Positions 1 to 6,572 of a stretch of DNA of 13,115 nucleotides are shown here, piece after piece (the first letter of the stretch is position 1; each line of letters starts with the position of its first letter). A model generated the notes under the pieces. The model did not search any database. It saw only the letters and a list, made by a program, of their open reading frames with translations, and was not told the origin of the DNA. Source of the DNA: Treponema sp. (GTDB taxonomy: Bacteria; Spirochaetota; Spirochaetia; Treponematales; Breznakiellaceae); the NCBI GenBank assembly GCA_031270205.1, contig JAISYA010000052.1:1-13115 (forward strand), in the 5' to 3' direction. The position numbers and the translations under genes are program-made.

Positions 1-36
1 GTAATAAATACGAGGATAGGCAAGCAATTTCATTTT

Positions 37-45
37 TGGTATAAT
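37..45 (+). promoter_or_regulatory. Possible extended -10 promoter
   Basis: A perfect TATAAT (40-45) is preceded by TG one base upstream, giving the extended -10 form TGGTATAAT. No good -35 hexamer lies 16-18 bp upstream, which is acceptable for an extended -10 promoter. Transcription would begin near position 52 and run into the paired palindromes at 95-133. The nearest convincing gene starts at 498 and has its own stronger promoter, so the role of this one is unclear. Confidence 0.4.
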
Positions 46-77
46 TTTTCCAGTTAGTTTTTGAGAGAGGAAGCCTG

Positions 78-134
78 ATGGCAAAAAGAGGATGGATCGA
101 CATAGCTATGTGTGATCGATATAGCCTATGTTGA
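78..134 (+). CDS. Possible 18-residue leader peptide or gene remnant
   Basis: An ATG at 78 follows an AGAGAGG-like ribosome binding site (64-70) and opens an 18-codon frame ending in TGA at 132-134. It lies about 25 bases after the predicted start of transcription from the extended -10 at 37-45. The frame runs through both palindromic direct repeats at 95-133, so its codons may simply be a by-product of those repeats. No family is recognisable. It could be a leader peptide, the broken 5' end of a lost gene, or chance. Confidence 0.18.
   Translation: MAKRGWIDIAMCDRYSLC
95..133. promoter_or_regulatory. Tandem palindromes, candidate operator pair
   Basis: Two adjacent direct repeats begin with GATCGA at 95 and at 114. 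Each contains a palindrome: ACATAGCTATGT (100-111, perfect) and ATATAGCCTATGT (119-131, one mismatch). Their centres are about 19.5 bp apart, close to two helical turns, so both would face the same side of the DNA. A third copy lies at 4349-4363, directly after the GntR-LacI type regulator gene. Two-fold symmetric sites of this size suit a dimeric regulator, and that regulator is the obvious candidate. The link is inferred. Confidence 0.42.
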
Positions 135-422
135 ACGGCGCTAATTGCCCCCACGGCAAGGCGGAACAGGGCGGGATCAGCGCAGGGAAAGGGACACCGC
201 GGATACCAGCGCCTGTGCGCACGGCCTCTTGGCGGGTGTTTCCCGCGCGGCCCGCGCTTATAGCGCCGCACAGTATGCCGCCCGCACCGTATGTGCCAAT
301 TAAAAAAAGCAAACGCCGATGCCCTGGTTTTCCATGAGCGCAACTTCTTTTCGGGTGTCAATTTTTACCCGCTCCTATCCCTGCCCGCCCTTGTGATAGC
401 GCATACGCACATCGCCGGCTCA
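135..422. other. Intergenic stretch without a convincing gene
   Basis: This GC-rich segment holds short open frames on both strands, but none has a ribosome binding site or a recognisable product. The only structure seen is a small hairpin, GCGGG (232-236) pairing with CCCGC (242-246), with no following T-run. It may contain decayed coding sequence, but nothing specific can be supported. Confidence 0.5.
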
Positions 423-451
423 TTGACAGGAATAATTTCCGCCTGTATTAT
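423..451 (+). promoter_or_regulatory. Sigma-70-type promoter of the HIT gene
   Basis: A perfect -35 TTGACA (423-428) is separated by exactly 17 bp from a -10 TATTAT (446-451). Transcription should start near 458, giving a leader of about 40 nt before the ATG at 498, with GGAGGT at 485-490. It is the best promoter match in the window. Whether transcription continues into the oxidoreductase gene at 1044 is unknown, because no clear terminator separates them. Confidence 0.75.
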
Positions 452-497
452 GAACATGTTTATATACATACTTGTGAACATTATGGAGGTAATTAGA

Positions 498-926
498 ATG
501 GACACTTGCTTTTACTGCGAAAAGGACGAGCGCCTGGACAAGCTGATGATTAAAATTACCGAGCTTCCCTGGTCAATCGTGTATCTCAACCGGAATCAGA
601 ATCACAAGGGCCGCTGCATTGTCGCTTTCAGGGAACACCGGAACGAATATTTCCAGTTGTCCCCGGCGGAAAACGCCGGGTTCTTTGCCGATGTAAGCCT
701 GACCGCCAAGGCCCTGGACAATGTTTTTGAGCCGGGCAAGATCAACTACGCGACTTTCGGCGATCTGGTTCCCCACGCCCATTTTCACATCGTCCCCAAA
801 TATCCGGGCGGCCCCCAGTGGGGAAAGTTCTTCGAGGACGAACCGAAGTTGTTTCTGAGTGAAGTCGAGTACAGGGAACGAATACAATTGATTAAGGCCG
901 AACTGGAGCGGCTTGGTCAACTCTGA
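498..926 (+). CDS. HIT-family nucleotide hydrolase or transferase
   Basis: This 142-residue protein belongs to the histidine triad family, whose cytoplasmic members hydrolyse or transfer nucleotidyl groups from small adenosine or guanosine compounds. The triad HAHFHIV is at residues 93-99, with histidines at 93, 95 and 97; by analogy with Hint the middle one is the nucleophile. A CxxC pair near the N-terminus (Cys4, Cys7) fits the metal-binding cysteines seen in many HIT proteins. Length is normal for the family. An upstream in-frame start at 291 exists, but the ATG at 498 is chosen because GGAGGT lies 7 nt before it and the extra residues look non-coding. The gene has its own promoter (423-451). 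A 117 bp gap to the next gene holds CGGACC (942-947) and GGTCCG (982-987) as a distant inverted repeat, but no T-run. Substrate is unknown, and its link to the following genes is uncertain. Confidence 0.9.
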   Translation: MDTCFYCEKDERLDKLMIKITELPWSIVYLNRNQNHKGRCIVAFREHRNEYFQLSPAENAGFFADVSLTAKALDNVFEPGKINYATFGDLVPHAHFHIVPKYPGGPQWGKFFEDEPKLFLSEVEYRERIQLIKAELERLGQL

Positions 927-1043
927 ATGGGGAAGTAAGCACGGACCTGACAAAAGCAGGAATTCGAGCCAAAGTTTGTGTGGTCCGCGGTTAATGCTTC
1001 TTTCCAACGCTGATCGGTATCTTGTGATTGCGGGGGAGGTATC

Positions 1044-2036
1044 TTGAAACCGTTACGAATTGTGTTTATCGGCGGCGGCGAGCGGGCCGGGGCGGTGATT
1101 TATCCCGCTTTTGACCGGCTCAGACGGCAGGGGACGGTCGAAATTGCCGGTATCTGCCACACCAACGCCGGAAGGCGGGAAGAATTCGCCGGAAAATACG
1201 GGCTGGAAAGGCGCTACGGCGCGGGCGGGGCGCACGATTATGAGCAAATGATCGAAGCGCTTAAACCCGATGCCGCCGTAGTCATAGGCCACCCGAATAT
1301 CATGTACGATTGCTGGGTCCGCTGTCTGGAACAGGGCCTGCATCTTTTTATCGAAAAGCCCCTGGGCCTGAGCATACATCAGGCCCGCGCGCTGGCGGCC
1401 CTGGCGGAGCGGAAAAAAACGGTAACCCAGGTCGCTTTCCAGCGCCGCTACAGCCCCATGGTAACAAAGCTGCGGGAAGCGTGCCTCAAACGCGGCGCCC
1501 TGACCCAGGTTCTCTGCAAATTTTACAAAAACGACCTGCGCGACAATTTCCGCGCCAGGGATCACATGATGGACGATACGGTCCACGCCATAGACACCCT
1601 CCGCTGGATGGCCGGCTCGGAAATAGTCACGGTGGACAGCGTTACCGGCCGCGTTGCCACGGTGGATATAAACCTCATCGCCGCCCAGTTCACTTTTGCC
1701 AACGGCTGCGTGGGCCACCTGGTGAACAACTGGAGTTCGGGGAAGCGTATCTTCGCGGTGGAGATGCACGCCCCGGGGATTTTTGTTGAAGCCGAGCATG
1801 AGGGAAAGGGGTATATGTATACCGACGGGAACCTTGTCCCCGAGGTTTTTGACGCCGCCGAATCCGCGGGAAGCGATGAGTTCTATGTGTATACCGGCGT
1901 TCTCGCCGTTGCCGGAGATTTTGTGCGCTGCTGTCTTGAAGGCGGCGAGCCGGGCTGCTCGTTTAGCAGCTCGGTCAACACCATGAAAATCGCGGAACTG
2001 ATCCTCGCCCAGTCCCTGCTGCGTGAAGGATTGTAA
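1044..2036 (+). CDS. Gfo/Idh/MocA family NAD(P)-dependent oxidoreductase
   Basis: The 330-residue product is a soluble dehydrogenase of the Gfo/Idh/MocA family, which oxidises or reduces sugars, inositols and similar polyols with NAD(P). The N-terminal Rossmann fold shows the glycine-rich dinucleotide loop at residues 10-16 (GGGERAG). The family's EKP motif is at 104-106 (lysine 105 expected to be catalytic), within EKPLGLS. A DxxxHxxD arrangement at 177-184 (His181, Asp184) matches the usual substrate-binding and catalytic positions. The C-terminal half forms the beta-sheet domain. The start is a TTG at 1044 with GGGGGAGGT just upstream; an in-frame stop at 1011 and no ATG or GTG between leave it the only sensible start, although the spacing is short. 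The stop overlaps the ribosome binding site of the URO-D gene, so the two are probably co-translated. Substrate cannot be read from the sequence. Confidence 0.9.
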   Translation: MKPLRIVFIGGGERAGAVIYPAFDRLRRQGTVEIAGICHTNAGRREEFAGKYGLERRYGAGGAHDYEQMIEALKPDAAVVIGHPNIMYDCWVRCLEQGLHLFIEKPLGLSIHQARALAALAERKKTVTQVAFQRRYSPMVTKLREACLKRGALTQVLCKFYKNDLRDNFRARDHMMDDTVHAIDTLRWMAGSEIVTVDSVTGRVATVDINLIAAQFTFANGCVGHLVNNWSSGKRIFAVEMHAPGIFVEAEHEGKGYMYTDGNLVPEVFDAAESAGSDEFYVYTGVLAVAGDFVRCCLEGGEPGCSFSSSVNTMKIAELILAQSLLREGL

Positions 2037-2045
2037 GGAGCTGCT

Positions 2046-3116
2046 ATGCCTGCCGAAAACACGTTCAGGGTTGAGGAACACAAAAAATTCTGGAAGCGTG
2101 AAGAAACGGTGAAGCCGCTTGTCTCCTTCCGCATTGGGAACTACTTCTTCGCCACCCATTACAGAGCCGCCCGGAAACTCCTGGTTAAGGGGCGGAACAT
2201 AACGCCGGACATGCTTGACGTGGACTCTTTTATGGAAGATTACGAAGAGCAGTACGCCGCCGTAAGCGCCCTTAACCAGAGCGGCTTCTGGACGGCGGAG
2301 CCTTACACGGGGATACCCTGGATGGAAGCCTTCTGGGGCTGCGAAATCATCGCGGGCGAGGAAAGTTTTATGGCCCGGCCGCTGGTAACCGAAGCGCGGG
2401 ACCTTGAAAAGCTGCGGTTCAGCATGGATAATCCCTGGGTTGCCAAGTATTTTGAATTTGTGACCAGGCTGAACAATCTGTCCCAGGGGCGCTTTCCGGT
2501 AGGCGCGCCCATCATGCGGGGGCAGGGCGATACGGCAGGCGCGCTCATGGGGCAGACGGAATTTATCTACGCCCTTTACGAAGAGCCGCGGGTCATCAAA
2601 AACACCCTCGATAAAATCGTCGATTCTTTTCTGCAAATCTATCAGGAGATGCACCGGCTGAACACGCCCTTCCTCGGCGGCAGTTCCATGGGACTGTACC
2701 ACGTGTGGGCGCCGGGGAAAAGCCTCTGGTTTCAGGACGACATAGGCGCGCTTCTGTCGCCGCAGCTCTACCGCGAATTCCTCCTGAAAAATGAAAGACG
2801 ATTTTGCTCTGAATATAATTATACCATGATGCATCTGCACCCTTCGGCTTTTCATTTGTTAGACGACATTTTGAGCAACGAATACCTCAAAGCCGTTGAG
2901 ATAAACAAAGATGTGGGAGGGCCGGGCATACGCCAAATGCTGCCCCGGTTCAGGCAGGTGCTTGAACGGAAATGCCTTGTGATCTGGGGCGATCTGACCG
3001 GGGAAGAAATGCGGATTTTATTTGACAATATTTCATTAAAGGGAGTATTCTTTAATATATTACTGCCGGATTTTGCGCAGGCAGAAAAGACAAGCGTTTT
3101 TTTTAACTCCCGGTGA
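2046..3116 (+). CDS. URO-D-fold protein (uroporphyrinogen decarboxylase-like)
   Basis: This 356-residue protein resembles the uroporphyrinogen decarboxylase superfamily, which also includes cobalamin-dependent methyltransferases. The most telling stretch is near the C-terminus: MHLHPSAFHLLDDIL (262-276), then KAVEINKDVGG (282-292) and LVIWGDL (311-317), the order expected for late strands of the TIM barrel. It is not in a haem synthesis context, so true uroporphyrinogen decarboxylase activity is unlikely. URO-D-like proteins beside Gfo/Idh/MocA oxidoreductases and sugar-type regulators are generally uncharacterised. The start at 2046 is supported by AAGGAG (2035-2040), which overlaps the previous stop. 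The 3' end is more AT-rich than the rest and carries a run of eight T just before the stop. The regulator gene follows after 7 bases. Family assignment is fairly sure; function is unknown. Confidence 0.8.
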   Translation: MPAENTFRVEEHKKFWKREETVKPLVSFRIGNYFFATHYRAARKLLVKGRNITPDMLDVDSFMEDYEEQYAAVSALNQSGFWTAEPYTGIPWMEAFWGCEIIAGEESFMARPLVTEARDLEKLRFSMDNPWVAKYFEFVTRLNNLSQGRFPVGAPIMRGQGDTAGALMGQTEFIYALYEEPRVIKNTLDKIVDSFLQIYQEMHRLNTPFLGGSSMGLYHVWAPGKSLWFQDDIGALLSPQLYREFLLKNERRFCSEYNYTMMHLHPSAFHLLDDILSNEYLKAVEINKDVGGPGIRQMLPRFRQVLERKCLVIWGDLTGEEMRILFDNISLKGVFFNILLPDFAQAEKTSVFFNSR

Positions 3117-3123
3117 GGCAACT

Positions 3124-4212
3124 ATGGCATTTGGAAAAACACATCAACCGGTCTACCGGCAAATCTACGACATACTGGCCGCAGAGCTGAACAAGGGGTT
3201 GTACAACGAAAAAGGAATGCTCCCCAGCGAAAAAGAACTCTGCGCCCGTTTCGGGGTGGAGCGGAACACTATCCGCAAATCTTTGCAGCTTTTGGTTGAA
3301 GACGACCGCGTGATCCGCCGGCCCGGCCTGGGTACGGAACTGGTAAAACCGAGGGGAGAAGCTGACTTCAATACTGCGGGCGATCCGGTTCTGCTTATAA
3401 CCCAGGTGGACTATCTCAACACCGGCAAGGGCGAGAGCTTTCATTATAAACTGATCCACAGCCTGGGCAAGCGGCTTGGGGAATCCGGCTGCAATATGCT
3501 CTTCAAGCCCGTGTACAAGCCGGAGGATTTTTCCGAGCTTATCTGCGGCGTCCCGCTCCGGGGGATCATCTTTGACAGCCATAACCAGAACGACTATTAC
3601 CGCAAGATGCTGCAGAGGGGCCTCCCCGCGCTTTCGCTCAACCAGTACACCCCGCTCATCACCAGCATTGTCAGCGACAACTTCGGCGCGGCCCGCGACG
3701 TGGCGCGGCGGCTTTTCCACGCGGGACACCGGCGCATCATCTACATCCTCGGCAAACCCAACTACAATTCCTGCCAGGAACGGCTCAACGGCATCAGGCA
3801 GTTTTACGCCGAACAGGGACTGGAACTTGACGACGAATACTTTTTTGGCGGCGACTGGCTTTTCGGCTCCGGCGTTGAGGCGGCCGGCCGCATCCTCGGC
3901 ATGGAAAAGGAAAAACGCCCCACCGCGGTTTTCGCCTTCAACGATGACATGGCCTACGGCTGTTACAGCGCCCTCACCCGCGGCGGCATCTTCGTACCCG
4001 AAGACATCAGCATCGTAGGCTTTGACCATACCGACCGCTACGTCGACGTGTTCCCCCCGATCAGCACCGTCGACGTCAACCTTTCCGTCATGGTGGACTA
4101 CGCCGCCTGGTACTTCACCGAAACCCTCGCCGGCAAAGCCCCGCAAGCCCCCGCCCGCATAGAGATACCCACAACGTTTTGCGACCTGGGAACGATAGTC
4201 GCCGGTACGTAG
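3124..4212 (+). CDS. GntR-LacI hybrid transcription regulator (AraR type)
   Basis: The 362-residue product joins two known modules. Residues 9-74 are a GntR-type winged helix-turn-helix, including LPSEKELCARFGVERNTIRK at 33-52. From about residue 87 to the end is a LacI/periplasmic-binding-protein-like sensor domain, with AGHRRIIYILG (200-210), the ERLNGI segment (219-224), FNDDMAYGC (272-280) and DISIVGFD (294-301). This layout is that of AraR, a repressor released by a sugar ligand. The frame is open upstream to a TTG at 3073, but ATG 3124 is chosen because GAGG (3115-3118) sits 5 nt before it and the GntR domain starts there. It lies 7 bases after the URO-D gene and probably controls this unit. 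Palindromes at 95-133 and 4349-4363 are candidate binding sites. The ligand is probably a sugar or sugar derivative, by family analogy only. Confidence 0.9.
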   Translation: MAFGKTHQPVYRQIYDILAAELNKGLYNEKGMLPSEKELCARFGVERNTIRKSLQLLVEDDRVIRRPGLGTELVKPRGEADFNTAGDPVLLITQVDYLNTGKGESFHYKLIHSLGKRLGESGCNMLFKPVYKPEDFSELICGVPLRGIIFDSHNQNDYYRKMLQRGLPALSLNQYTPLITSIVSDNFGAARDVARRLFHAGHRRIIYILGKPNYNSCQERLNGIRQFYAEQGLELDDEYFFGGDWLFGSGVEAAGRILGMEKEKRPTAVFAFNDDMAYGCYSALTRGGIFVPEDISIVGFDHTDRYVDVFPPISTVDVNLSVMVDYAAWYFTETLAGKAPQAPARIEIPTTFCDLGTIVAGT

Positions 4213-4310
4213 GCGGATCTCTCATGCGCTGTTCATTCAAAAGTCTGGTTTTCCCTATCAACCGCTTCGGACACACATCCATGCAGACCAGGGGGCGGTT
4301 CTTCCCGTTA

Positions 4311-4332
4311 CTGGAATAGGGATCAATTCCAG
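4311..4332. other. Hairpin downstream of the regulator gene
   Basis: CTGGAAT (4311-4317) and ATTCCAG (4326-4332) form a perfect 7-bp stem with an 8-nt loop about 100 bases after the regulator stop. A larger inverted repeat, AACCGC (4260-4265) with GCGGTT (4295-4300), lies just before it. No T-run follows, so a standard intrinsic terminator is not supported. It may help end or stabilise the upstream transcript. Confidence 0.3.
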
Positions 4333-4348
4333 GCTGAAATTGCCCCCG

Positions 4349-4363
4349 CACATAGGCTATGTG
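4349..4363. promoter_or_regulatory. Palindrome, third candidate operator copy
   Basis: CACATAGGCTATGTG is a perfect 15-bp palindrome around a central G. Its reverse complement contains ACATAGCCTATGT, which matches the copy at 119-131 at 12 of 13 positions. It lies 137 bp after the stop of the GntR-LacI type regulator and about 60 bp before the Pho box-like sites of pstS. It may be bound by that regulator together with the pair at 95-133, or may be an unrelated dispersed motif. Confidence 0.4.
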
Positions 4364-4420
4364 TTGTTTCAAAGGCGGCCCGGCGGGGATACAGCGGCAG
4401 CTACCGGTAGATTCCCGCAT

Positions 4421-4459
4421 TTAACCAAATTTTAATAATTCATTCACACGCCCTTAACA
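4421..4459 (+). promoter_or_regulatory. Pho box-like array upstream of pstS
   Basis: Four half-sites occur at an exact 11-bp period: TTAACC (4421), TTAATA (4432), TTCACA (4443) and TTAACA (4454). PhoB/PhoP-type response regulators bind direct repeats with an 11-bp period, and the Bacillus PhoP half-site is TTAACA-like. The array ends 88 bp before the pstS start codon and 14 bp before a TTGACA. The encoded regulator at 8850-9545 is the likely binder, making the operon self-regulated. The next positions in register, 4410 and 4465, do not match, so the array has four units. Confidence 0.65.
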
Positions 4460-4473
4460 AAGAAGGGGTACGT

Positions 4474-4504
4474 TTGACACATCTTCAGCACGAAGACCAA
4501 TTAA
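4474..4504 (+). promoter_or_regulatory. Probable pstS promoter
   Basis: TTGACA at 4474-4479 is a consensus -35. The -10 is poor: the best candidates are CAATTA or AATTAA (4498-4504) at 18-19 bp spacing. A weak -10 suits a promoter that needs an activator, and the Pho box-like array lies directly upstream. Transcription would start near 4508-4511, at the leader hairpin. The exact -10 is uncertain. Confidence 0.4.
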
Positions 4505-4526
4505 ACAGGACGCTTGTTTAGCGTCC
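4502..4526 (+). promoter_or_regulatory. pstS leader hairpin with an alternative pairing
   Basis: GGACGC (4508-4513) pairs with GCGTCC (4521-4526) around a 7-nt loop. An overlapping second stem is possible: TAAACA (4502-4507) with TGTTTA (4515-4520), also with a 7-nt loop. The two stems exclude each other. The element ends 5 nt before the AAGGAG ribosome binding site of pstS (4532-4537), so it could protect the 5' end or affect translation. No T-run follows. Confidence 0.4.
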
Positions 4527-4547
4527 GGCACAAGGAGTGAATGTATT

Positions 4548-5375
4548 ATGAAAATTCGATTAGCCGCCGTTTTGATGGGCGCTGCCCTCTGCTCGGTTTT
4601 TGCCGGAGGCGCGAAGGATTCAAACAGCCAAAATCAGGAAGCCGCGCCCTACACCATTGAGGTGGGCGGTTCAACCTCGGTAACGCCTTTGATGGAGCTG
4701 CTCGCCGCCGATTACCAAAAAGCCAGGCCCAACATCAAGATCAACATCAACGGTACCGGCTCCGGTGACGGGATCAAGAACGCCGGTGAGCTTTACCAGA
4801 TCGGCATGTCCAGCAGGGAGTTGACTCCGGCGGAACAGGGCAAAGGACTTACAGAAGAGACCATCGCCATTGACGGAATTGCGGTAATTGTGCATAGCGC
4901 CAATCCGGTGGAAAATCTCAGCATCGAACAAATCAGGGACATTTACACAGGGGCGATCACCGACTGGAGCCAGGTTTCAGGCGGCGACAAGAGGGGAAAA
5001 ATTGCGGTGGTAAGCCGGGAGGAAGGTTCGGGTACCAGGGGCGCTTTTGAGGAGTTGGTCGGCTTCCAGGGCAAACTGCTTCAGGGGGCCAATGAATCCA
5101 CCAGTACCGGCGCCATCAAGGCGGGTATTGCCCAGAACCAGGATGCCATTGGTTATATATCCCTGGGTTCCGTGGACAACACGGTAAAACCCATCGCCGT
5201 GGGAGGAGTTGCGGCCAACACCGCCAATGTGGTGAACGGTTCCTACAGTATAGCCCGGCCTTTCATCGTGTTGTCGGGGAGAAATGTACATCCCGAAAGC
5301 AGGGCTTTCCTCGACTGGATCTTGAGTCCGGCGGGACAGGCGATTGTAAAGACAAGCTGGATACCGGTGAAGTAA
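4548..5375 (+). CDS. pstS: PstS phosphate-binding protein
   Basis: This 275-residue exported protein captures inorganic phosphate and delivers it to the PstC-PstA channel. An N-terminal signal peptide spans about residues 1-22. A cysteine at 15 sits in a poor lipobox (AALC); cleavage after the hydrophobic segment or lipidation by a relaxed spirochaetal-type lipobox are both possible. Phosphate-binding loops typical of PstS are visible: GGSTSV (40-45), GTGSGDG (69-75), SSREL (88-92) and REEGSGTR (157-164). Length is normal to slightly short. The ATG at 4548 has AAGGAG 10 nt upstream; the ATG at 4541 is out of frame. It is the first gene of the phosphate operon, 6 bases before pstC, and lies behind the Pho box-like array at 4421-4459, so strong induction at low phosphate is expected. 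Confidence 0.96.
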   Translation: MKIRLAAVLMGAALCSVFAGGAKDSNSQNQEAAPYTIEVGGSTSVTPLMELLAADYQKARPNIKININGTGSGDGIKNAGELYQIGMSSRELTPAEQGKGLTEETIAIDGIAVIVHSANPVENLSIEQIRDIYTGAITDWSQVSGGDKRGKIAVVSREEGSGTRGAFEELVGFQGKLLQGANESTSTGAIKAGIAQNQDAIGYISLGSVDNTVKPIAVGGVAANTANVVNGSYSIARPFIVLSGRNVHPESRAFLDWILSPAGQAIVKTSWIPVK

Positions 5376-5381
5376 ACGGTA

Positions 5382-6572
5382 ATGAACCGTAAACGTGTAG
5401 ACCAGTTTTTTAAGTATCTTTTCAGTATTGTGGCCCTCTTTTCCGTGCTGGCATTGGGGGCCATACTGCTGTTTGTGTTTGTCCAGGGGAGTATGCCGTT
5501 TTTTATTCCCACCGCCAAAGGCATACGGCTGACGGCCCAGCGGCTCGACGAGTTTACGGTTAACGGGACTTTATATAAAAATCATTCTACGTTTATTGAA
5601 CTGCCAAAAGACGCTTCGTCTGTTTTTATTCGTTTTCCATCCGGCGATGGTGAGGAAATTCTGGACATAGCCATTGATACGGCTGAAAAAGACCCTGAAA
5701 AAAAACTGGTGTTTGTGCGTAACGAGCGGGGACAGGTAACTTATCCTGAAAGTTACGTGTATACCGTAAGCTGGCCCGGCGCCGCCTCGGTGCTGGACAG
5801 AAAGCTGCACATAATACTCCCGGAACCGCCCTACGGTTTTTGGAAATTTTTGACCGGCCTTGAATGGCGGCCCAGCCGGCTCAAGATTTTCGGCATTTTC
5901 CCCATGATCGCGGGAACCCTGCTGGCGAGTTTTGGCGCTGTTTTGCTGGGAGTTCCCGTTGCCCTGCTCTGTGCCCTTTTCATGGCGGAATTTCTTCCGC
6001 CGATGCCGGCCTCGCTGGTACGGAGCGGAATAGAACTCCTGGCGGGAATCCCCTCGGTTGTCTACGGATTCTTCGGCCTTATGGTGATAGTCCCCGCGGT
6101 AAAGGGCGTTTTTCGTATATCATCGGGTAATACCCTGCTCTCCGCGATAATCGTGCTGGCGTTGATGATCCTGCCTACAGTGATCACTATCGCCGAAACT
6201 TCCCTGCGGACTGTCCCCCTTTCGGTACGGGAGGCGAGTCTTTCACTGGGGGCAAGCAAAATGCAGACGGTCTGGCGGGCGGTACTGCCCCACGCCGGTT
6301 CGGGGGTAATAGCGGGGATTATTCTGGGCATTTCCCGCGCGGTAGGCGAAACCATGGCGGTGATCCTTGTGGCGGGGAACTCGCCCCAATTGGTGCGCAG
6401 CCCCCTGCAAAGTGTGAGAACCCTCACGTCCACTATCGCCATGGAAATGGGCTACGCCTCAGGCAGGCATAGCGAAATGCTTTTTTCAATCGGTGTAGTG
6501 CTTTTTTCGATTATTCTGATCCTCAACAGTCTGATTCTCCGGTTCCGCCGCCGCACGGAGGAGGAATCATGA
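5382..6572 (+). CDS. pstC: PstC phosphate ABC transporter permease with enlarged loop
   Basis: PstC is one of two channel subunits of the phosphate importer. The 396-residue protein has six likely membrane segments (about 12-35, 174-201, 214-240, 251-271, 307-331 and 365-386). The cytoplasmic EAA loop that contacts PstB is at about 272-303, with EASLSLGAS at 284-292, and SRAVGETMAV at 318-327 is a family hallmark. It is longer than the usual roughly 300-residue PstC because about 100 extra residues (about 47-150) lie between membrane segments 1 and 2. This places a soluble, strand-rich region outside the membrane, on the side where PstS docks. The start follows pstS by 6 bases with only a weak ribosome binding site, suggesting translational coupling. 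The end overlaps pstA by 4 bases (ATGA). Confidence 0.94.
   Translation: MNRKRVDQFFKYLFSIVALFSVLALGAILLFVFVQGSMPFFIPTAKGIRLTAQRLDEFTVNGTLYKNHSTFIELPKDASSVFIRFPSGDGEEILDIAIDTAEKDPEKKLVFVRNERGQVTYPESYVYTVSWPGAASVLDRKLHIILPEPPYGFWKFLTGLEWRPSRLKIFGIFPMIAGTLLASFGAVLLGVPVALLCALFMAEFLPPMPASLVRSGIELLAGIPSVVYGFFGLMVIVPAVKGVFRISSGNTLLSAIIVLALMILPTVITIAETSLRTVPLSVREASLSLGASKMQTVWRAVLPHAGSGVIAGIILGISRAVGETMAVILVAGNSPQLVRSPLQSVRTLTSTIAMEMGYASGRHSEMLFSIGVVLFSIILILNSLILRFRRRTEEES

Noticed and set aside
106..312. 68-codon frame on the minus strand with a glycine- and alanine-rich translation
   Set aside because: It starts with TTG, has no ribosome site, and the overlapping plus-strand frame is equally open. 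A decayed gene is possible but unsupported.
942..987. Inverted repeat CGGACC/GGTCCG as a terminator after the HIT gene
   Set aside because: The loop is about 34 nt and no T-run follows, so it is not a credible intrinsic terminator.
1053..2855. 600-codon open frame on the minus strand
   Set aside because: It runs antisense to the oxidoreductase and URO-D genes, both of which have clear family motifs, and its translation shows no recognisable domain. It arises from codon bias.
3103..4146. 347-codon open frame on the minus strand
   Set aside because: Antisense to the well-supported GntR-LacI regulator; no motifs in its translation.
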